Of a stretch of 64,000 nucleotides of DNA, positions 24,001-36,000 are shown piece by piece. The stretch covers positions 38,702,593 to 38,766,592 of the forward strand of contig OX637392.1 in the NCBI GenBank assembly GCA_951799425.1. The letters are read 5' to 3'. Below the pieces are notes generated by a model. The model was not told where the DNA came from. It searched no databases and saw only the letters and a list, made by a program, of their open reading frames with translations. This DNA comes from Ilex aquifolium. Its lineage: Eukaryota; Streptophyta; Magnoliopsida; Aquifoliales; Aquifoliaceae. Each line of letters begins with the position of its first letter. Position 1 is the stretch's first letter. Made by a program: the position numbers and the translations under genes.

Positions 24001-27000
24001 ATTATGTAATTAACGAGACAATTAATAGATCAATCAATAGCAAAAAAGGTAAATATCGAGTCAACACGCAGATTTATAGTAGTTCGGTCCTGGTGACCTA
24101 CTCTACTCCGAGAAACGGCAACGGTGACCAGAGAACCTTTATTAATGAATAAAGTAAGAGAGAAAGCTCCGGAAGAGGTACAATAGTTAGGAGAGAGAAA
24201 AGCTATGTGAGAGGTGTGTAGAGAGGTATAAAGATGTGTGAAGAGGTGTCTCTCCCATGTAGAGAAAGCTTACAATTTATAGGTGTGGAGCCTTGGTTGA
24301 GGCGGTGACGTACGGGTAAAGGCACTAGTCCTTCGGGGAGAACATCAACAATAGGTAAGTATAATTAAAATTGTCTAGATCTTCGAGAGTAGATATCCCG
24401 ATGATATCTTTCCCACGTGTTCTTATCTTCCTGAGCTCCTTGAATCTTAGACTGGGTCGGATTGATAAACCGGGTTCTACCTGCCTTTCTAGTGGATCTG
24501 GGCTTTCTTGATTTATTGGGTCTAGCCCAATTAGATCTAAGCTCGTCAATATTAGCTAGAGAATATTTGTTTAACTAGGAGTATGAGTTAGAGTTTGATT
24601 AGGGAATTATTATAAAGTTTTAGTAGGATAGGAATTTGAGAGTTTGATTATGAACTCTTTTAGAATTTTAGTAGGAGAATAGTTATTATTTTGGTAGAGA
24701 ATTTGGCCTATAAATAGTGGTATAATCTCAACTATTTTTATTAGAGAGAAAGTGATATAATAAAAACTTATTTCTCTGTAGAGAATTTTGTGTTTCTTCA
24801 CCGATTCTTTGCGAGGATGAGATAAATCTCTTCCACCCCCTTCTTTCTTCTTCTCTTTCTATTCTGTGATTTCTAGTCCTTCCCGTCTTGCATCAATTGG
24901 TGTGTGCATTCCGAGGATAGTTGGTGCCTCCAAGATCACTCGAGGCCTAGAGAATCCTTTGAGGAGGTGAATCCAAGTGAAGCTACACATAACGTCAGAG
25001 AGGCACTTTAACAGAGAGGCATATTGAAGGAAGAGAGCATCTAACCATAATATTGATTGAGGTATAAGACTTGAGTCTTTGTATGTTGACTTTGGAGTAA
25101 TGAATTAGGTTTTGGTGAACCGGTAGAAGTTTCCCGCGATTTTGGATTTCCACGTTAACAAATCACTTGTGTTCTTGAATGTTTTTACATATACATTTGT
25201 TATTGTTTGCACACACGTGCACTATGTATTTGATGAATTGAATGCTTGATATATAAATAATCCATAGTTGCGTATTAGGTTTGGGTTTTGGGTTCCCCAT
25301 GTGAGATTGAGTGTTTGTGTGTTTGATTGTTAAAATTAACATCAATCTTCATGGGTTTATGGAGTCGTAGCGAGACACTATGTATTTGATGAATTGAATG
25401 CTTGATATATAAATAATCCATAGTTGCGTATTAGGTTTGGGTTTTGGGTTCCCCATGTGAGATTGAGTGTTTGTGTGTTTGATTGTTAAAATTAACATCA
25501 ATCTTCATGGGTTTATGGAGTCGTAGCGAGACACCATAAAGGGGTTCTCACTTTTAATTGCTAAATATTTGTGAGAAGAAGTAATTGAGGTAGTAATAAG
25601 TTTTTAATTGGTAATTGTTTAAGCTAAAATCGAAAAACCTATTCAACCCCCCCTCCTCTAAGTAGTGTCGTGTGCTTCACATGTATAATCGTAAGGAAAG
25701 ATCTACTTCGTTTCTCCCTCTCCAGGAATAACACACCACACCAAATGTATAACTTATCTGGATGAGTGTTATATACATAAATAAGCTTTCCAACCAACTG
25801 CTGATATATCTCCCCTATCAACTAAAGCACCTTAATGCTTTTCCCCTATCTTGTGATTTTGCCCAGCCGGTGTACTAATGTCAGTACCATAACATCTCTT
25901 TAAAGAGATCGTGAACATGCTTACTCTATGCAATAAAGGTAACCATCCAGGATCTGATAACTTCAATACACAGAAAACACTTCAAGCTTCTTGAATGATT
26001 TTATTTCGAGGTTCCAATTTGACATACTTTCCCTTTTTTTTTTGGTAGAGTGGCCTCACTTGTTTTAGATATCTTGGGACACTTCCAACCACACCTAAAC
26101 TGACTCCAAACCAAGGTTTTTAAAATCAGGAACATAAGATCAAATTGAAAATTGTAAGATCTTACAAATTGAAAAAGCGAGACAAAAAATATATGCAAGC
26201 CTAGTATATATGCAGATCGAAACTTCAAAGGCGGGGTTATAAATCTTGCAGAAGGTTGTGCTGAGAAATAAGAGAATTGAAGTATTATGATCTTCACTTT
26301 TAGACACAGACGAATATGGAGGAGAGACTCGAAAGTTGAGATATTTTTGAATAAACAACTTAAACTGCTTGACGTCTAAACAAACAAAAAAAAAAGTGAA
26401 GTGAGTTAAAATGGAAAGACTATTTGTCTAGAGAGTTGATTAAACCTAACGGTTATTTTTAATTTTTAACGAGAGAGACAAACAAATAAAGAGAGCTTTC
26501 TGTAGCAAAAAAGAACTTTTATGTATCTTTTTTCATCTGTCAAAATTTCCTAATAGATTGACACATTTGGATTGAGTCTTTAAGTATTATAACAACAAAT
26601 ATGAATTGGGTCAACTTAATAACTAAATGCGCCTAAAAAAACAAACCCAACAATTATGATCAATAAAATCACAATTCGAATTGGGATTCTACAATTCTAT
26701 AATATTCAAATCACGATTCATTAAGATCCTATCAATTTGGAATTTTACATGAGACTCGGGTCAATTTGTTTGTTTCGGATTGTATGATCCTAGGATCCAG
26801 TTTGGTATTTTGATAACCATGCACCAAACACATCATAATCAATTAATAGGCAACAATTTAAAGAGAATCACCACTAAAGAAAGCTAGAAAATTTATAAGT
26901 TACATCAGAATATCACTGAAGCATGAACCAAACATGACGAGGGGCTGAAAAAGGGTTGGCCGAACCACTATAGCCATTAATCCCTTTAAAACTCCTCGAA

Positions 27001-30000
27001 TCTTGATCAAACCCAATTAGGCATTCTTCCTTATTCAAAACCATATAAAAATAGAAACTATGTATCAACGAAATTCGGAACTAATCCTAGAATTTTCTAG
27101 CGTAATCTACTCCTCAACTGTCCATTCGGGCAATTTTCTTTTCTTCGATTTTTTTCTTTTCTTTTTTCCTTTTTTGCTGACAGCAATGATCTTTCCACTT
27201 AGCGACGATCGAAAACATAAACCCCTACTCAGAATACCATGTTAAACTCCAATATCGACTCATCGAGAAAGAGTAAAGAAAAGAAAAAGAATACTGAAAC
27301 AAAGAGAGAATTTGAGTGGCTGCAAAAGAGGGATTAAGTTTCCTCCCTTATATTTTCTATACTACCTATGATATAAGGATAAAAAAGTACCCTCTAAGGC
27401 TAATTAATAATAATAAAACACATTCCAACACATACAATATTTGATACAAGATTATGTGTACCATGTTATTACTTATATTAATTAAATACAATTTGCATGA
27501 GGTGGAATATATACAAGATAAATCATTGAAGTTAACTTAATAAGTAAAAGACAGTACGAGAATATAGAGAGGGCGGAAAAAAAAGTGATATAATCAACCT
27601 ATTTTTGTGAAGAAGGGAATGAAAGGTTCGATCTTCCCTACAATCCAGAAATCTTTAATTTGAATAGTGACTTTCTTTTAAGATTCAGATACATAGATTT
27701 TCAGTACTGGTGAGATCGTGTGCTTATAGAGAGTGAGATTAATCAAACTCAGCAGGCTAACATTGGACCTCAATGGATTAGTGTCAAAATCCCGTCAACC
27801 AGCTTAACACAAATACAAGCGAGTTAGGTTCGTGTCAAAATCAGTGATCTAATTCTGACATGTGAAACTTGTTAGCTAAAAGCGTTAACCCGATCATGAC
27901 ACAAACATGGATGACCCTTTTATACCCACTTAAATATGGGTATGATGAAAATTTAAATTTTGAAAACAAAATAAAGAAAGACCTTACCCTAATCTGCTAA
28001 TCATCATTCGTCACTCAAACCCTCACGCCAAGTCTGGTTTCTTTCAGTCTCTACCTCCCGCTTCTGCCTCTCATCTCTTTATCACATCCATATCTATACC
28101 CCTTTTGAAAGTTCAAAGAAAGTTAACGGGAAAGTGCGGACCCAGATAAATTCTCTCAATCTTATCACTGTTTTTCAGAAGTGTTCGACTGTTTTTCGTT
28201 TTAGATAATGGGTTCTGTTTGGTTGGACTTTGGTTTCCTGGATTTTCTGTTCTCTCTTCTATATGCCTTATGATTCAAAATGTTCTTCATTTCACTGTGG
28301 TGAGCATAACATCTATGAACTTTAAAAAGGAGAGTTAGTAAGGGGAGGCTAGGGTTTGTTTATGTATCTTGCTGACTGGGGATTCGAATTGAATCTTATG
28401 ATGCTTATGATGCAGAATATTGTGATTTGAATTGATCCTTATGATGTGGAGATGCAGATTTTTTGGGATTTGAATGCATTTCTCATCTGGTAACACAATT
28501 TCTGGCAGAAAGAAGGGGATCAAATGTTCATTTCTTGTTTCCTCAGTTTTTGCAGTTCAGTTCTTCGAAGTACTGTCCTGAGTACTTAGTTTGATCAGGA
28601 ATTTAGAGTGTTTTCCTCATAGAGATTCCCTACATTGCAATTCAATCCAATACAAGATGTCTGTTGGATTTTTTTCTTTTCATATCTTTCTTCTAAAATC
28701 TTCTTTTAGTTGGAACTTCAGTTTCTGTATGTGAAGTTTATTGGATTTTGAGGTGTTCTCTTTGAAGAGTAACTATATTTTTTCTGTTTTTTTTCAATTT
28801 TATGGTTTCTTACTGTTTTTTTACTTGTGATTTTCACCTGGAGTGCTATTCTAGTTCAGCTCAACAGCTGATCCACTAATACTCAAAATACGGATGAATA
28901 TATTTATCATAATCTTGTACCCTGAAGTTTTCTTAAAGTTTGGCACCCTGCTTAAAAAGGTAGCCTTTCTGAGTCTGTGACCCATTGTTATGTAATTCTC
29001 CATATATATGCATTTCTCTCTCCTTCTCAACATAGATGCTTTTCTATCTCCTCGTTAAAATTCGTGAATTTTAACTATATTCTCCAATTTTCTTTTCTTT
29101 TTTTTCTGGTGAGAACACAAGGAAATCCTTGTATGTTTCAGTTTGTGTGTTAGTGACATAGAAGGAAACCCCATTTCAGAGGGGTTTGTACCTCTACATT
29201 TCATGTGTATAATGGTGCAAAAACACAGCCCAAGCTTCATCACAACAGCATAAATTTCAACTTTGCCACTATCATATTGACTTTGGCTGGCACAGAGTTT
29301 TGAATAGTGGTACTCATTTGGGCCATTTTTTTTTAGTTTGCCAAATGCATTAACCTTCAGATAGACTTATGATAGTGGTACTCTCTGTTGTGTAATTTCA
29401 ATAGGATTAGATATACGAAAGGAAGTTGAAGCTACATTTGTGTCTTGCTAGTCCAGGGATGCTGCAATTACTCTTCACAGGCAACAATCCACCAACCCCA
29501 CCAGGAGGATGGCAGAGCAGGCACCTGAACCACTTGGTGTTTGCCAGGCTTTCTTTTCTTCACCATTAGTGCCAAGATGAATAACTATTTTCTAAATTGG
29601 TTGTGGCAGTTGCATGGGTTCTCACAGTTTTAGAATAAACCAGCTACAAGTATTTTGTAGTTTTCTTAAATAAATTTTGGAGGATGAAACCTTTATTTTT
29701 GTGCATTAGTCATTAATATTTTAGTTCCTTCTTGGATGTGGCTAAAGAAATGGTTTGGATGATGATGTTAGCATGTATCAATCTGAATAAACAAGTTAAA
29801 CAAGTTTAATACAAGTCATGTTAAATCTGTTAGCGTTGGGTTGACCCAAACACAAACAAACCTGTACACGGTCATGCCGACCAGAACACAACCCATCTAT
29901 CACACGCGTAATGCGGATCATGGTGAAGTTATCTGTGTCGATAATAAGCAGGTCGGTTTAGTGTTAGATCATCTTAGTATGATTTAGTTGGTAATTCTCA

Positions 30001-33000
30001 ACAGAAACTACATGACACAACATGACTTGATTGACACACATATAAAAGCACTTCCTATGCTCTTCTAAACTAGAAAGGCAAAGAATTTTCACTTGACAAC
30101 CATAACCGAATCCAAATGCCTACCATCCAGCAGATAGTACTAGAGAAAATTCATTGTAGAAAGCAGTCATATAGTTCATTAATAAATTACTCATTGTGCA
30201 TCCACAAGACATCAAAATCTTCATGCAAAACAAAAATTAATGAATACATGACAATTGAAGCTCAAAGAATCTACAAAAAATTTAACAATAAATGGTCTTA
30301 AAAAGTGTGCAACTACAAAAACCCTCACTTATATTTCAAAAATGTGTAGAAGTTGTAGAAAAGAATGAAAGTACCTTATCTTGTGTGATTTGAAGCGCTC
30401 ACGCGACTCAATCCACTCAATGACCTGTAGCACCCGCCTCCAGTTTCCTAGTTTACCCAATATCTGGATAATTCTCAACATGGAATGATCTGAGAATCTG
30501 ATCTTTGCACTTCGCATCATTTTGGAGAACATCCACTCAGGCATATCAATGTCTGCACCATTCAAACTGCCAAAGTAAACTACTTTACAATGAGTCAAAA
30601 TATAGAAGCTCATGTCAATATCAATGAACGAAACTCGCATCACTGGTACATGCACCCAACATATATTAGGATCACAAATCACACAATATCGAATCTACCA
30701 TGATAGATATTCCAAGACGCCAACAAGTTTGTGAACCACAAGGCAACCACCACAAGCATAGCAAGCATGAAACGAACTCTTGTCGATTGAATCCCTGTTA
30801 GAAGTTCTAATTCAACAGAACAAAAATTTCTTCATATACACAAACACGCCTTTATGACCTGGCAAAGGTGGAAGTTAGCCCAGATAAGATTGTTTCATTG
30901 TGACCTGGGGTCACAAATTCGAGTCATTAGACTCTCTGCATGTTGAGTAAGGTTGTTTCATCTGACCCTCCCCAGGCCCACAAAATGGCGAGAATCTCAT
31001 TCACTAGATTACCCTTTTCACACATATCCTTTATAAGATAAGAGTTCTAAAATAACAACCAGTATTGTGAAAAGCGAGCCTAGGCGAGAAGCGAAGCAAA
31101 TCGAGCCTTGGTCGTCTTGAACATCCTAGGCGAAGCGAAGTTAAGTAAAGCGAGGAAAAAACGAAGACGACGAAACGAAAGAAGCGAGCTAGGCAAGAAA
31201 AGCGAACGCCTGACTATAGTTTTTTTATTTTCTCCTCCTCCCCCTCCTCCTCCTTCTTCTTCCTTAACATTAACCAAACCCTGACAGAGATGATGTTATA
31301 TGTGTATATGTATAAAATAAATTGATTGATTCATCTAACATCTGAGAATCAACTTACATACATGTTCACCAAAGCATTGAGCTGCACTTGTTTTATGGCC
31401 ATCTGTTCCAAGCTTCGATTATATATACTCCAACTTGAGAGGGAGTGTTGAGAGTATTATTATTATTATATTGTTGTCATTTAATATGATTGTAATAAGT
31501 ATAAAGAGGTGTTTGGTGATATGAGGTTAGAGAAAAGTATGATTGTGAATCGTATATCGGAGCTTGAGATGTTGGATGAGTTGGGTGAATTGGATCACCA
31601 ATTGAGACCAGAGAGATCGCAATTAAGGAATAGATTAGAGAAGGTAATCTTTAAAGAGGAGATAAGTTGGAGGCAAAAGGCAAAGGTGACTTGGGTTAGG
31701 GAAGGGAATTATAACTCAATTTTTTCATAGAGTTTCAAATGGGAGACAGAGAAATAACTTGATAAGCAAACTGGAGATTTCTAGTAGTATGACGATTAAG
31801 GATGAAATAAGTATTTAGGAGGAATTCATAAAATATTTTAGAGATCTCTATACAGCACAAGAAGGGTTTAGACCAATTTTGTAAGGGTTGGAGTGGAATC
31901 CTATTGGGAGTCAGAAAGCTAGTTAGCTAGGGAGACCTTTTGAGGAGATGAAAGTGAAAAAATTTTATTTTTTAGTATAGTAAAAATAAATCTCTAGGGC
32001 CTGATTGGTTTTCTTTAGCAATATTCCAAGAATGTTGGGATGTGGTTAAAGATGATCTTATGAAGGTCTTTTGGGAATCTTTTAATAATGGTGTAGTGAA
32101 TGTGAACACTAATGCTACCTTCATTTGCTTAACCTCCAAAAAACAGAATTCTTAAAAAATCAGTGATTTCAGACCAATCAATTTTGATTACTAGCTTGTA
32201 TAAAATCTGAGCAAATGTGTTATCTTTAAGGCTAATGGTGATTCGGGGGGATACAGTTTCTAGAAATCATAGTGTTTTTGCTGTGGTGAGACAAATTTTT
32301 AGATAGTGTTTTGGTAGCTAATGAAGTGGTTGAGGAGTATAGGATGAAAGGCAAGGAAAGGGTGGTGTTTAAAATTGATTTTGAAAAGACATATGATCAA
32401 GTAGATTGCAATTATTTAGATTTTGTGCTAGAAGTTAAAAGTTTTGAAAATAGGTGAAGAAGATGGTTTAAGGGATGCTTCTCTTCTATGAATTTTTCGA
32501 TGATATTAAATAGCAAACCAAAAGGAAGGTTTAATGCATCTAGGGTTTGCGGTAGGGAGACCCTCTTTCCCTTTTTCTTTTTACTTTATTGGTTGATGGA
32601 TTAAGTAGATTGGTGGATAGGGGCATGGAGTACAATTTACTGTAAGGTTTTATAGTGGGTAATAATAGGATTAATGTTTCTCACCTTCAGTTTGTACATG
32701 ATACCATATTTTTCTTGTTAAAGGATGAGAATAAATTTCAGAATTTGGTTGATATTATAAGAATTTTCAGTTTAATATCAGGGTTAAGATTAATATGTCC
32801 AAGAGTTCTATTGTGGGTATTAATGTTTATAGAAGCAAGATTGATGATTGGGCAAGGGGATTAGGTTGTGAAGTGAGTGAATGACCATTAAAATATTTGG
32901 GGCTTCTTTTGAGAGGTAATCTCTTATCTCTCAATATCTGGAATCCAGTTGTTGAGAGATTGCAACAATAATTGGATGGATGGAAGAAGAATTGTTTGTC

Positions 33001-36000
33001 TAGGGGTGGGAGACTTACTTTGATCCAAGCAGTCTTAGGTAGTATTCCTACTTATTTTATGTCCAATTTCAAGATTCCAAAAAGAGTGGCTAAAATTCTG
33101 GAGAAGTTGATGAGAGATTTTTTTATGGGAAGGTAGTGGAGAAGGGAAAAGATACCATCTTGTTAGGTTGGATGTGCTGTCAAAGTCTAAAACAAAAAGG
33201 GGGTTGGCTATAGACAACTTAACTAAGAGGAATGTGGCATTATTGGAGAAGTGGCTTTGAAGGTTTCCCTTAGAGCCTGATTCTTTATGGCATTCTATTA
33301 TCAAAGGTAAGTATGGAATCCATTCCAATGGATGGGACTCTAATGTGGTGAGTTAGGTTCCTTTCCTAATCCTTGAAATTTTATTTATCAAGATTTGGAC
33401 AATTTTATAAGACATGTCATTTTGAGGGTGGGGAATGGGGGGAAAAGTTCGATTCTGGGAGGATGTTTGAATTGTTGAGTCATCCTTGGCTTCACGATTC
33501 CCTCGTCTTTTTTAGGTAGTCTGGGTCTCATAATACTCTTGTTGTTAGAATGTATTGTTCTTCTTCTTTTTTTCACGAGGGATGGAATTTGAATTTCTTC
33601 CGCAATCTAAATGACCAGATTTACTAGAGTATTCTTCCCTTCTTTCGTTGCTTGATTCAGTGTCTTTGGACTCGTCAATTAGTGATAGAAGACTTTGTTC
33701 TCTTAATTCATCCGGAATATTTTCTTGTTGTTCCTATTTGAGCGGTTAATTGAAGATCCCAATGATTCTATATTTGAACCTCATTCAATGATTTGGAAAG
33801 AAAGACTTCCTGCTAAAGTGAAGATGCTTGCTTTGATGATTGTTCATGGGAAGATAAATACTTGTGATTTGTTGTAAAAGAAAAGGTCAAACATTTATAT
33901 TTCTCCTCATTGGTGTGTTCTACGCAAAAATAGTTGTGAAAGTGTTAATCATTTATTTCTTCACTGTTCTATTGCTCATTTCTTGTGGCATAGATTGTTG
34001 GTGGAGGCGGATTTGGTGTAGGTAACACCGTTTAATTGTGCTTCCTTTTTTATGATGTGCTTTGATGGTTTTAGAAATGGTAAAAAAACTTCCATTTTAT
34101 GGCGCTTTGCAATTGGCAATTTTTTGGATTGTATGGATAGAGAGAAATCGTAGAACTTTTGAAGGAAAAGAGAAGGAAAAGGATTTGCTATGGGATAGAT
34201 TAAAGTTTTTTGTTTCTTTATGGGCGGTGGTCACTAAGAAGTTTTATGGAACAATGTTATCAATCGACCAATACAACTGGAAAGTTGTTTGTATTGACTA
34301 GTTTTTGCTATTTTGTTGTTCAGCAATTTTTCCTTTGTTTTTGTTTTGTTTTCTCGATAGATTTCTTATCCACATTTTTGTATTTTTATCTCTTTCTATG
34401 AAATGAAAGTTTTGTATCCTATCCAAAAAAATGGAGAGTTAATTCAACATATACCTGAGTAATGTAACAATATCCCAATCTGTTGGGGATATAAATTCCT
34501 TTTTGTTATTAAATCTAAAATCTATATAACGCATACAGACATGTCAGAATGGACAATGATTCTACAGAAGGTGGAAGGGGGGAGGAAAGACGAAGGTCAT
34601 TCAAGCACACAGTATGAACTAAAAACTTGAAAGAACAGATATACATATTTCTTGGACTCTTCAAAATGCATCAACTATCTGTATAAAACACTCAACCATT
34701 GATTAAGGGCAAGGGTAAGGGTAAGGGGTATGGGACATATGTTCGACACTTGCCATTGGGTATGCACCTAAATAAGTATATTCGGCAATGCATGTTTATT
34801 ATATAATGGTGCAGCATCTCTCTTGTGATCTGAACATCAAGGTTTCGAGTCTCCGAATAGCCTCTCCAAACCCTGCAGTGCACGAGGCTCTTGCCACGAG
34901 TTTTAAAGTGGGTGAAGTCCCATTTAAGTCCACTCTGGTCATCTTGATATGTCGTGCCTTTGGATTTCGATATTATCTGAATCCAAAGCTTAGACACATA
35001 CCCAAACCCAACATTCACACTCATGTCCATTTGACAAAAGTGATTATAAAGCACCCCAACAAAAAAGTTTCCTTGATAAATATGGTCAATAATACTAAGC
35101 TCCACATCAACCTATACTCCTATTATTTTCTGCTTAGTACACCAAAGAAAAATTGGGATATCAATGCATTGATAACGTAGATGGCTAATGCAACATTCTT
35201 ATGGTACAGAACTATCCCTTAGTCAAAAAATAAGTGAAAGTTAAAATTAGCTGTAACTTCGAAAATCTAGCCATCCATAATTAAAAGATTGTTCAAAGTT
35301 TAATGCTTATGACAACCATTATAAGGAATTATTTTGCTACCCGAACCCATCTTCAAAGCAGCAGGTATACTAGATAGATATCCAAAGTGAGTAATACTAA
35401 CCACTTCGCTAGCTTTTGGATCCTCTCCTCCATGTCCACCCGAGAAACTCGTGGCTTGTCATATGCGTCATTATACTCCTCCAGTGGCTTGAAGGCTGCT
35501 CTTTCCATCTCCAACTCAACATCACCTCTCTCCTCAGAAATAAACTTATTGCTCCTACTTGGCTTCGGATTTTTCACAGCAATTTTTTTCCGAAGAATCC
35601 ATTCACCTTTAACACCATTCCTCTCTAGTCTCCCCATCGTGTCAGATCTTATAAGTCCAACTTTATCCTTCTTAAACCCCTGTCCTTCAAATTTATCTTT
35701 CCTTTCAACTCCTTGTACACTACTAGTCTGGTCATTTGTCCATCTCCCATTCTTACTTTTTGCAAAGTTTTCACTTCGTTTACAATCCAATTCGACTTTG
35801 ACCAAAGTACGAGTCCTTCCTTTATCACCCCCCTCTTCAAACCCCATCTTCCTGGCATCCTTCACCTTCCTACTTCCTCGGTCTTTGCAATCAATCTTAT
35901 CACTGGCCATCTCTTTTTTGGCTTCTCCACTCGAATCATTCTTTAAATTTCTTCTATTTGGATTATGTTCATCCCTTTTCTCTCTATCACTTTTCACAGA

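Larger units (their letters stand above)
17845..24895 (+). mobile_element. Non-autonomous LTR retrotransposon, copy B (nested, and itself split twice)
   Basis: Flanked by the duplication ATTGG (17840-17844, 24896-24900). The 5' LTR is 17845-18098 plus 22663-22830, and the 3' LTR is 23873-23950 plus 24554-24895. Without their insertions both are about 420 bases. A degenerate primer-binding site ATTTGATATCAGAG follows the 5' LTR, and a purine tract AGCCGGGGAGAAT precedes the 3' LTR. The interior is 1042 bases with one broken ORF. The 41-kb sibling of the host sequence lacks the element and shows the uninterrupted site, confirming the borders. Confidence 0.85.
17225..25740 (+). mobile_element. 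Long-LTR retroelement fragment 1 (SIRE-like), split by copy B
   Basis: 17225-17844 plus 24896-25740 together match, in the opposite orientation, the region 42.15-39.4 kb. Shared landmarks are CTCTTGAGCAACACCCTTTA, GAGCGGTC/GCGGTC motifs, GCATTCCGAGGATAGTTGGT, GAGGCACTT, and the CCTATTCAACC leader end followed by CACATGTATAATCG. LTR plus leader with a C-rich end resembles the SIRE/Maximus type of copia, but no coding domain is attached, so lineage is uncertain. True outer ends not determined. Confidence 0.55.
15271..30374 (-). other. EMB2279 intron 2 (15.1 kb)
   Basis: GTACTT donor and AAACCAG acceptor. Holds copia remains (16.3-16.95 kb), the nested LTR-element stack (17.2-25.7 kb), more copia debris (25.6-26.0 kb) and a short LTR (27.24-27.44 kb). 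About 2.6 kb (27.5-30.1 kb) is apparently unique AT-rich sequence in which I see no gene. 15.4-16.1 kb is likewise featureless. Confidence 0.8.
30567..35401 (-). other. EMB2279 intron 1 (4.8 kb)
   Basis: GTTAGT donor and TTGGCAG acceptor. Contains a SINE, a copia 3' tail, a degenerate LINE, and at its exon-1 side about 0.9 kb (34.45-35.35 kb) with SINE-like sequence but no gene. Confidence 0.8.
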
